From contig JBBSTY010000037.1 of assembly GCA_038235385.1 (NCBI GenBank), forward strand, positions 1 to 28,306: a stretch of 28,306 nt of DNA, in the 5' to 3' direction. Positions within the stretch are counted from its first letter, which is position 1. Each line of letters begins with the position of its first letter. Of this stretch, positions 8,621 through 14,118 are shown in pieces. The position numbers and the translations under genes are program-made. Below the pieces are notes generated by a model. That model did no database searches. It was not told the origin of the DNA and saw nothing but the letters and a program-made list of their open reading frames with translations. Source of the stretch: JBBSTY01 sp038235385 (GTDB lineage Bacteria; Actinomycetota; Acidimicrobiia; Acidimicrobiales; Acidimicrobilacustridaceae).

Positions 8621-8845
8621 CTGGCAAAGCCCAAAGAAGACGCGATCGTCCTGGAGGGGACGGTCATCGAGCCGCTCCCGAACGCGATGTTCCGGGTCGA
8701 GCTCGAGAACGGGCACAAGGTGCTCGCTCACATCTCCGGGAAGATGCGCATGCACTACATCCGCATCCTGCCGGGTGATCGCGTCCAGGTGGAGCTCACG
8801 CCGTACGACCTCACCCGCGGTCGCATCACCTACCGCTACAAGTAA
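8621..8845 (+). CDS. infA: translation initiation factor IF-1, apparently CTG-initiated
   Basis: IF-1 occupies the A site during 30S initiation. The product of about 74 residues is an OB-fold protein with the highly conserved core PLPNAMFRVELENGHKVLAHISGKMR and the end RGRITYRYK. Homologues start MAK; here the codon before Ala-Lys is CTG at 8621-8623, with GGAGG at 8608-8612 ideally spaced. No ATG or GTG lies at the expected position. The alternative in-frame TTG at 8606 overlaps the Shine-Dalgarno and has none of its own, and GTG 8570 would add about 17 unrelated residues. Gene identity is certain; the start is inferred. Confidence 0.93.
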   Translation: MAKPKEDAIVLEGTVIEPLPNAMFRVELENGHKVLAHISGKMRMHYIRILPGDRVQVELTPYDLTRGRITYRYK

Positions 8846-8865
8846 CGCACGCAATCCAAGCGAGC

Positions 8866-8908
8866 GTCCGGGCAACCTGCCCGGACCCGCCGGGGGGAAT
8901 CGCCCCGG
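8866..8908 (+). other. two adjacent hairpins between infA and rpmJ
   Basis: Positions 8866-8874 and 8878-8886 form a perfect 9-bp inverted repeat with a 3-base loop. Positions 8890-8895 and 8903-8908 form a 6-bp G/C stem with a 7-base loop. There is no T-run after either. They may act as an attenuator, a processing site or an RNA-stability element that sets infA apart from the ribosomal genes downstream. Confidence 0.55.
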
Positions 8909-8960
8909 TGTTCCTGACGGCCGAGCGCACGACGCCGGCCCGATCCAGGCGAAGAGGAAG

Positions 8961-9074
8961 ATGAAAGTACGACCCAGTGTGAAGAAGATGTGTGAGAAGT
9001 GCACCGTCATCCGCCGGCACGGACGGGTGGCCGTGATCTGCCCCAACCCTCGCCACAAGCAGAGGCAGGGCTGA
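8961..9074 (+). CDS. rpmJ: 50S ribosomal protein L36, zinc type
   Basis: L36 is the smallest large-subunit protein. The 37-residue product has the canonical MKVRPSVKKMCEKC start and the zinc ligands Cys11, Cys14, Cys27 and His32 (CCCH type). GAGGAAG lies just before the ATG. Its TGA overlaps the rpsM ATG by one base. Confidence 0.97.
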   Translation: MKVRPSVKKMCEKCTVIRRHGRVAVICPNPRHKQRQG

Positions 9075-9454
9075 TGGCGCGCATCGCCGGCGTCGACATC
9101 CCCCGCGAGAAGCGGCTGGAGATCTCGCTCACCTACATCTACGGCATCGGCCGCACGGTGTCGCAGCGCATCTGCGACACCACCGGCATCGATCGCGACA
9201 CCCGCGTCCGTGACCTCACCGACGAAGAGGTCTCCAAGATCCGCGCGTTCATCGACAACAGCCTCAAGGTCGAAGGTGACCTGAGGCGTGAGGTCGACAT
9301 GGACATCAAGCGCAAGATGGAGATCGGCTCGTACCAGGGCATCCGCCACCGTCGCGGCCTCCCGGTGCGCGGTCAGCGCACGCACACCAATGCTCGGACC
9401 CGCAAGGGCCCGAAGAAGACCGTGGCCGGCAAGAAGAAGGTTGGGAAGAAGTAA
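9074..9454 (+). CDS. rpsM: 30S ribosomal protein S13
   Basis: S13 is in the head of the small subunit and forms bridges to the large subunit. The 126-residue product has the start MARIAGVDIPREKRLEISLTYIYGIG, the helix-two-turn-helix region, and the late GSYQGIRHRRGLPVRGQRTHTNARTRKG motif. A lysine-rich tail ends it. The TAA overlaps the rpsK ATG by one base. Confidence 0.98.
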   Translation: MARIAGVDIPREKRLEISLTYIYGIGRTVSQRICDTTGIDRDTRVRDLTDEEVSKIRAFIDNSLKVEGDLRREVDMDIKRKMEIGSYQGIRHRRGLPVRGQRTHTNARTRKGPKKTVAGKKKVGKK

Positions 9455-9852
9455 TGGCGAAACCAGCCAGCGGGGGCCGTCGTCCCCGCAAGAAGGAGCG
9501 CAAGAACGTCACCTACGGCGTCGCGCACATCAAGAGCTCGTTCAACAACACGATCGTGTCGATCACCGACCAGGAGGGCAACGTCATCTCCTGGGCCTCG
9601 GCCGGCAACGTCGGGTTCAAGGGTTCTCGGAAGTCCACCCCGTACGCCGCCCAGATGGCTGCCGAGCAGTGCGCTCGCCGGGCCATGGAGCACGGCGTGC
9701 GCAAGGTCGACGTCGTGGTCAAGGGACCGGGATCCGGTCGTGAGACCGCCATCCGGTCCATCCAGAACGCCGGCATCGAGGTCACCGGCATCAAGGACGT
9801 CACGCCGGTGCCGCACAACGGCTGCCGTCCGCCGAAGCGCAGGAGGGTCTGA
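9454..9852 (+). CDS. rpsK: 30S ribosomal protein S11
   Basis: S11 lies on the platform of the small subunit near the E site. The 132-residue product has the family motifs AHIKSSFNNTIVSITDQEGN, KGSRKSTPYAAQMAAE and the basic end PHNGCRPPKRRRV. It overlaps rpsM by one base and is separated from rpsD by a single base. Confidence 0.98.
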   Translation: MAKPASGGRRPRKKERKNVTYGVAHIKSSFNNTIVSITDQEGNVISWASAGNVGFKGSRKSTPYAAQMAAEQCARRAMEHGVRKVDVVVKGPGSGRETAIRSIQNAGIEVTGIKDVTPVPHNGCRPPKRRRV

Positions 9853-9853
9853 C

Positions 9854-10471
9854 ATGGCGCGATACACCGGTCCACGGGCGCGCGTCTCGCGGCGCCTCGG
9901 CACCAACATCTGGGGAACGAAGGGCGAGACCGTCGCCCTCGAGAAGCGTCCGTACCCCCCGGGCGAGCACGGCCGCACCCGCCGTCGCGGCAACGCGTCG
10001 GAGTACCTGATCCAGCTGCAGGAGAAGCAGAAGGCGCGCTTCACCTACGGGCTCTCCGAGAAGCAGTTCCGCAACCTCTACGACGAGGCCAACCGTCGAC
10101 CCGGTGTCACCGGCGAGATGATGCTCCAGATGCTCGAGCAGCGGCTCGACAACGTGGTGTACCGCTCGGGTTGGGCCGCCACGCGACCGCAGGCCCGCCA
10201 GTTCGTCGGCCACGGCCACATCTCGGTCAACGGCAAGCGCGTCACCATCCCCAGCTACCGGGTGCGCAAGGGCGACATCGTCACCATCCGTGACAAGGCT
10301 CGCGAGATGATCGTGGTTCAGTGGAACCGCGACGTCCTCGATCGCCGTCCCCCGGCGTGGCTCGAGTCCGGCGACGACAACTACGCCGTCACCGTCCTCG
10401 CACTGCCCGAGCGCGAGCAGATCGACGTGCCCGTCCGCGAACAGCTGATCGTCGAGCTCTACTCGAAGTAG
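9854..10471 (+). CDS. rpsD: 30S ribosomal protein S4
   Basis: S4 is a primary assembly protein of the small-subunit body and often represses its own operon. The 205-residue product starts MARYTGPRARVSRRLGTNIWG and has no N-terminal zinc cysteines (the C-minus type). The S4 RNA-binding domain is clear in the second half (MLEQRLDNVVYRSGWAATRPQARQFV, then GHISVNGKRVTIPSYRVRKGD). It sits one base after rpsK. Confidence 0.98.
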   Translation: MARYTGPRARVSRRLGTNIWGTKGETVALEKRPYPPGEHGRTRRRGNASEYLIQLQEKQKARFTYGLSEKQFRNLYDEANRRPGVTGEMMLQMLEQRLDNVVYRSGWAATRPQARQFVGHGHISVNGKRVTIPSYRVRKGDIVTIRDKAREMIVVQWNRDVLDRRPPAWLESGDDNYAVTVLALPEREQIDVPVREQLIVELYSK

Positions 10472-10479
10472 CCGCACCA

Positions 10480-10513
10480 GCCGATCCGTCGCCCTCGACG
10501 CGACCGGATCGGC
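10480..10513 (+). other. hairpin between rpsD and rpoA
   Basis: A perfect 9-bp inverted repeat (10480-10488 with 10505-10513) with a 16-base loop lies in the 125-base gap. GTCG and CGAC inside the loop could extend it with one bulge. No T-run follows. It may be a partial attenuator, a processing site, or an S4-responsive element; the sequence does not decide between these. Confidence 0.5.
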
Positions 10514-10596
10514 GGTGTCGTTGCGGTCCAGCCGCAGCCCCCGCATCTCTCCCACCACGCAGCCCACGAACCACCGAGTCATCGAGGTACCAAGCC

Positions 10597-11535
10597 ATGC
10601 TGGTCATGCAGCGTCCCAAGGTCGAAGCACTGAGCGAAGAGGACGGCAACCGCCAGCTCTTCGCAGTCGGCCCGCTCGAGCCCGGCTTCGGCCACACGCT
10701 CGGCAACTCGCTTCGCCGCACCCTGCTGTCGTCGATCCCCGGCGCAGCCGTCACCCAGGTCCGCTTCGACGAAGCCCTCCACGAGTTCGACACCATCAAG
10801 GGTGTCACCGAGGACGTCACCGACATCATCTTGAACCTCAAGGACCTCGTCCTGTTGGTTCACAGCGACGAGCCCGTCACCCTCCGCCTCGATGCACGAG
10901 GCCCGAGCGACGTCACCGCCGGTGACATCTCGGTTCCCGGCGACGTCGAGATCCTCAACCCGGAGCTCCACATCGCGTCGGTCAACGGTTCGGGTCGGCT
11001 GGCGATCGACATCACGGTCGACACCGGCCGCGGCTACGTCTCGGCCGATCGCAACAAGAGCTCGAGCACCATCGGGGTCATCCCCGTGGACTCGATCTTC
11101 TCGCCCGTCCGACGCGTGACGTTCACCGTCGAGCCGACCCGCGTGGAGCAGTCCACCGAGTTCGATCGCCTCGTGCTCGACATCGAGACCGACGGTTCGA
11201 TCTCGGCCCGCGAGGCGCTGGCCTCGGCCGGTGCCACGCTGCGCCAGCTCGTGCAGCTGGTCGAGGAGATGAGCGACGAGCCCCAGGGCCTCGAGCTCGG
11301 TGAGGTCAGCGGGACTGCGGCAGGATCGCCCGACCTCGATCTTCCCATCGAGGACCTCGATCTCTCCGAGCGCCCCCGCAACTGCCTCAAGCGGGCCCAG
11401 GTCAACTCGATCGGTGAGCTCCTCGAGAAGACCGAGGACGATCTGCTCGCCATCACCAACTTCGGGCAGAAGTCGCTCGATGAGGTCATCCAGAAGCTCG
11501 ACGAGCGCGGCCTCTCGCTGCGCACTCGCGACTGA
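10597..11535 (+). CDS. rpoA: RNA polymerase subunit alpha
   Basis: The alpha subunit dimer nucleates RNA polymerase assembly and its C-terminal domain contacts promoter UP elements and activators. The 312-residue product has the N-terminal dimerisation motif EPGFGHTLGNSLRRTLLSSIPGAAV and VEQSTEFDRLVLDIETDGS. A linker leads to the C-terminal helix-hairpin-helix domain from about residue 250 (NCLKRAQVNSIGELLEKTEDDLL, then NFGQKSLDEV). GAGG at 10584-10587 supports ATG 10597; ATG 10606 is a weaker alternative. Confidence 0.98.
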   Translation: MLVMQRPKVEALSEEDGNRQLFAVGPLEPGFGHTLGNSLRRTLLSSIPGAAVTQVRFDEALHEFDTIKGVTEDVTDIILNLKDLVLLVHSDEPVTLRLDARGPSDVTAGDISVPGDVEILNPELHIASVNGSGRLAIDITVDTGRGYVSADRNKSSSTIGVIPVDSIFSPVRRVTFTVEPTRVEQSTEFDRLVLDIETDGSISAREALASAGATLRQLVQLVEEMSDEPQGLELGEVSGTAAGSPDLDLPIEDLDLSERPRNCLKRAQVNSIGELLEKTEDDLLAITNFGQKSLDEVIQKLDERGLSLRTRD

Positions 11536-11568
11536 CGCCGCACCGCACCGCACCCGAAGGAACCTGTC

Positions 11569-11922
11569 ATGCCTGCAACTCCGAAGAAGGGCCGCCGCTT
11601 CGGCGGCGACGCCGCCCACCAGAAGGCCATGTTCGGCAACCTCGTGGCGTCACTCATCGCCGCCGAGGGGATCGTCACCACCGAGGCCAAGGCCAAGGCG
11701 CTGCGTCCGATCGCCGAGAAGATGGTGACCAAGGCCAAGAAGGGTGGGGTGCACAACCACCGCCAGGTCGTCGCCTACATCCGCGACAAGGAGATGGCCT
11801 CCAAGCTGTTCGATGAGATCGGTCCGCGCTACACGGAGCGTCCCGGTGGCTACACCCGGATCCTCAAGCTGGGTCCGCGCCACGGCGACAACGCGCCGAT
11901 GGCCCGCATCGAGTTCGTCTGA
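11569..11922 (+). CDS. rplQ: 50S ribosomal protein L17
   Basis: L17 lies near the exit tunnel. The 117-residue product is the short bacterial form, with MFGNLVASLIAAEGIVTTEAKAKALRPIAEKMVTKAKKG and the end GYTRILKLGPRHGDNAPMARIEFV. It lacks the long C-terminal tail of some actinobacterial L17 proteins. AAGGA precedes the ATG. It is the last gene of the alpha operon and is followed by a terminator. Confidence 0.98.
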   Translation: MPATPKKGRRFGGDAAHQKAMFGNLVASLIAAEGIVTTEAKAKALRPIAEKMVTKAKKGGVHNHRQVVAYIRDKEMASKLFDEIGPRYTERPGGYTRILKLGPRHGDNAPMARIEFV

Positions 11923-11930
11923 CCTCAGCT

Positions 11931-11948
11931 GATCGGCCCGCGCCGATC
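11931..11948 (+). other. short hairpin after rplQ
   Basis: GATCGGC (11931-11937) and GCCGATC (11942-11948) form a perfect 7-bp stem with a four-base loop, eight bases after the rplQ stop. There is no T-run. It may protect the 3' end or help the stronger terminator just downstream. Confidence 0.5.
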
Positions 11949-11963
11949 ACGTCGTTCTGGCCG

Positions 11964-11995
11964 CCGCCGCCCTCCCGGGCGGCGGTGTCCGTTTT
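11964..11995 (+). terminator. intrinsic terminator of the alpha operon
   Basis: A perfect 9-bp G/C stem (11964-11972 with 11977-11985) has a 4-base loop and is followed six bases later by TTTT at 11992-11995. The tail CCGTTTTCCCCGG is nearly the same as the one after rpsI. Confidence 0.75.
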
Positions 11996-12000
11996 CCCCG

Positions 12001-12127
12001 GTTCTGGCGTGTCAGCGTGGTGGCGGGGACCGCGCGGCGACGCATGTTCGTGGGGGGGGGTCCTCGTTCTGGCGTGGCTGCGCTGGTGCCGGGACCGCGC
12101 AGCTACGCATGTTGGTTGGGGGCTCCT
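12001..12127 (+). repeat. imperfect tandem repeat pair with hairpin potential, upstream of truA
   Basis: Two diverged copies with a 65-base period, 12001-12064 and 12066-12127, fill most of the 216-base gap between rplQ and truA. Each runs from GTTCTGGCGTG through GGGACCGCGC to ACGCATGTT and a G-rich end; copy one has a run of nine G. In copy two, 12072-12083 pairs with 12097-12108 over 12 positions with one G-U, plus an inner GGT/ACC stem. The minus-strand sequence resembles the 61-bp repeat before nnr. Confidence 0.75.
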
Positions 12128-12132
12128 AGGGT
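12127..12132 (+). promoter_or_regulatory. -10 element for a leaderless truA transcript
   Basis: TAGGGT lies six bases before the GTG at 12139, so transcription would begin at or next to the start codon. No clear -35 box stands at the right distance. There is no Shine-Dalgarno before the GTG, which fits leaderless translation. Confidence 0.45.
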
Positions 12133-12138
12133 GACGCC

Positions 12139-13023
12139 GTGACCGATGCGACGATCCAACCGGGCGCTGACCCCGCCGCCGCCGCCGCCGACGTCGATGT
12201 CGATGTCGATGTCGATGCCGACGTCGATGGCGATGTCGGTGTCACGGTGACGGTGCGGATGGTGGTGGCCTACGACGGCGCCGGGTTCCACGGGTTCGCG
12301 GCGCAGCCCGACCTGGACACGGTCGGCGGCACGCTGGTGGGAGCGCTGGAGCGGGTGCTGCGGGTCCCGTCGATCGAGCTCACCTGCGCCGGTCGCACCG
12401 ACACCGGCGTGCATGCGCGAGGTCAGGTCGTGAGCTTCGTGGTGGCGGCCGACGCGTTCGACCGGTGCGGCTCGGTCGGGCTGCAGCAGTCGATCAACAA
12501 GTTGTGCGCTCCCGATGTCGTGGTGCGTTCGGTCGAGGTGGTCGACGGCGCGTTCAGCGCCCGCTTCTCGGCCCGGTCCCGCCTGTACCGCTACACGATC
12601 CTCAACACGCCCGTGCCCGACCCCTTCCTCCACCGCACGAGCTGGCACGTCGCGCAGCCGCTCGATCTCCGCTCGATGGTCCTGGCGTGTGATCCGTTCA
12701 TCGGCGAACACGACTTCTCGTCGTTCTGTCGTCGGCCCAAACCGATGTCCGGAGCGGAGCCGGCGTCACTCACCCGACGCGTGCTCACGGCCCGTTGGGA
12801 GGATGCCGGGGAGGGCATCTTGCACTTCTGGATCGAGGCCAACGCCTTCTGCCACCAGATGGTGCGTTCGATCACCGGCACGATCGTGGAGGCCGGGCGG
12901 CACAAGAAGCGCGCCGGTGACATGATGGGCATCATCGCGGCGAAGGACCGCCACGCAGCGGGCGATCTCGCTCCCGCGCAGGGTCTGTGCCTCTGGGCGG
13001 TGCGCTACGACGAGGCGACCTGA
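12139..13023 (+). CDS. truA: tRNA pseudouridine(38-40) synthase TruA
   Basis: TruA isomerises uridines 38-40 in the tRNA anticodon arm. The 294-residue product has the family start VAYDGAGFHGFAAQP and the catalytic Asp88 in CAGRTDTGVHARGQV. Later come FSARSRLYRYTI, the HDFSSF motif and FCHQMVRSITGTIVEAG. Before the fold there is an unusual segment of about 36 residues, Ala-rich and then Asp-Val repeats. GTG 12139 is chosen because a -10-like element sits just upstream, but a GTG close to the conserved core is possible. truA commonly follows rplQ in actinobacteria. Confidence 0.95.
   Translation: MTDATIQPGADPAAAAADVDVDVDVDADVDGDVGVTVTVRMVVAYDGAGFHGFAAQPDLDTVGGTLVGALERVLRVPSIELTCAGRTDTGVHARGQVVSFVVAADAFDRCGSVGLQQSINKLCAPDVVVRSVEVVDGAFSARFSARSRLYRYTILNTPVPDPFLHRTSWHVAQPLDLRSMVLACDPFIGEHDFSSFCRRPKPMSGAEPASLTRRVLTARWEDAGEGILHFWIEANAFCHQMVRSITGTIVEAGRHKKRAGDMMGIIAAKDRHAAGDLAPAQGLCLWAVRYDEAT
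12190..12243 (+). repeat. hexanucleotide repeat encoding Asp-Val in truA
   Basis: Nine consecutive 6-base units based on GATGTC (or GACGTC), some with one change, encode alternating Asp and Val near the TruA N-terminus. The unit keeps the frame, so copy changes would only alter length. Confidence 0.85.
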
Positions 13024-13043
13024 CCGCCTGGCAGGCCGTCGAA

Positions 13044-13072
13044 TTGCCCCGCTCGGTCACGGCTCGTATCGT
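13044..13072 (+). promoter_or_regulatory. promoter for rplM-rpsI
   Basis: TTGCCC (13044-13049) and TATCGT (13067-13072) are exactly 17 bases apart, in the gap after truA. The predicted transcript has a leader of about 60 bases before the GTG of rplM. TATCGT is identical to the -10 of the groES promoter in this window. Confidence 0.7.
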
Positions 13073-13140
13073 TGCGGGTCGCCTCGGCGCTGGGATTGCC
13101 CGCCGAAGTCCATCGATTCGAAAGAGCAAGGGTTCGCGCC

Positions 13141-13596
13141 GTGCCTACGTACACCCCGAAGAAGAGCGAGATCGAGCGAGCCTGGTACGTCGTCGATGCC
13201 GATGGCCTGACCCTCGGTCGCATGGCCACCGAGGTCGCCCGCGTCCTGCGAGGCAAGCACAAGCCGACCTTCGCCCCCCACATCGACACCGGTGATCACG
13301 TGATCATCATCAACGCCGACAAGGTGGTGCTGTCGTCGGGCAAGGCCGAGCAGAAGATCATCTACCGCCACTCCGGCTACCCGGGCGGCATCCGCAGCCG
13401 CACCTACGCGCAGCTGCTCGGTCAGCGACCCCAGGAAGCCGTGCGCCGCACGATCCGGGGCATGCTGCCCAAGAACCGCCTCGGTCGGGCCCAGATCTCC
13501 AAGCTCAAGGTCTACGCCGGCCCGGATCACCCCCACGCTGCCCAGAAGCCCACGCCGCTCGAGATCGACCACGCCAAGGCGCGGGTCGCGGGCTGA
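13141..13596 (+). CDS. rplM: 50S ribosomal protein L13
   Basis: L13 is an early assembly protein of the large subunit. The 151-residue product begins PTYTPKKSEIERAWYVVDADGLTLGRMATEVARVLRGKHKP and contains GDHVIIINADKVVLSSGK, RHSGYPGGIRSRTYAQLL and GMLPKNRLGR. The GTG at 13141 gives the standard actinobacterial N-terminus; the ribosome-binding site (GCAAGGG) is modest. An upstream in-frame GTG at 13072 lies inside the -10 region and is not plausible. Confidence 0.97.
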   Translation: MPTYTPKKSEIERAWYVVDADGLTLGRMATEVARVLRGKHKPTFAPHIDTGDHVIIINADKVVLSSGKAEQKIIYRHSGYPGGIRSRTYAQLLGQRPQEAVRRTIRGMLPKNRLGRAQISKLKVYAGPDHPHAAQKPTPLEIDHAKARVAG

Positions 13597-13622
13597 CGGA
13601 CGAGAGAACGAGGATCACCCCC

Positions 13623-14018
13623 ATGTCGACCAAGCCCCTGACCCAGACCACCGGTCGCCGCAAGCGGGCCGTGGCCCGCGTCCGGTTCCGTCCCGGAACC
13701 GGCGTCATCACCGTCAACAAGCGTGCGCTCGAGGACTACTTCCCGTCGGACACCCACCGGATGATCCTCACCGAGCCGCTCCGGCTCACGAACCTCACCG
13801 AGGCCTACGACGTCGATGCGACGCTCGACGGGGGCGGCGCGTCCGGCCAGGCCGGCGCCCTTCGCCACGGCATCGCCCGATCGCTCATCGAGCTCGATCC
13901 CGAGCTGCGCGGCGAGCTGAAGCGGGCGGGCTTCCTCACCCGCGACCCACGCGAGAAGGAATCCAAGAAGTACGGCCTCAAGAAGGCCCGCAAGGCGCCG
14001 CAGTACTCGAAGCGCTGA
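13623..14018 (+). CDS. rpsI: 30S ribosomal protein S9
   Basis: S9 reaches the P site with its basic C-terminal tail. The 131-residue product starts with TGRRKRAVARVRFRPGTGVITVNKR and carries GGGASGQAGALRHGIARSL. It ends in the KKARKAPQYSKR tail whose last Lys-Arg contacts P-site tRNA. The ATG at 13623 follows a GAGGAT element. It forms a two-gene operon with rplM, as in most bacteria. Confidence 0.98.
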   Translation: MSTKPLTQTTGRRKRAVARVRFRPGTGVITVNKRALEDYFPSDTHRMILTEPLRLTNLTEAYDVDATLDGGGASGQAGALRHGIARSLIELDPELRGELKRAGFLTRDPREKESKKYGLKKARKAPQYSKR

Positions 14019-14065
14019 TCTGTCGGCCCGGTCCTCTCGGACCGGTCGGCACGCGACTGGTGCAC

Positions 14066-14099
14066 GGGCCGGGCCTCAGGCCCGGCCCGCCACCGTTTT
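14066..14099 (+). terminator. intrinsic terminator after rpsI, close to glmM
   Basis: A perfect 10-bp G/C stem (14066-14075 with 14079-14088) closes a 3-base loop, and TTTT follows at 14096-14099. A smaller 6-bp hairpin lies at 14029-14045. The terminator ends only 19 bases before the glmM start, so it may also act as an attenuator for glmM. Confidence 0.75.
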
Positions 14100-14118
14100 C
14101 CCGGCGACGAGGAGCCCC

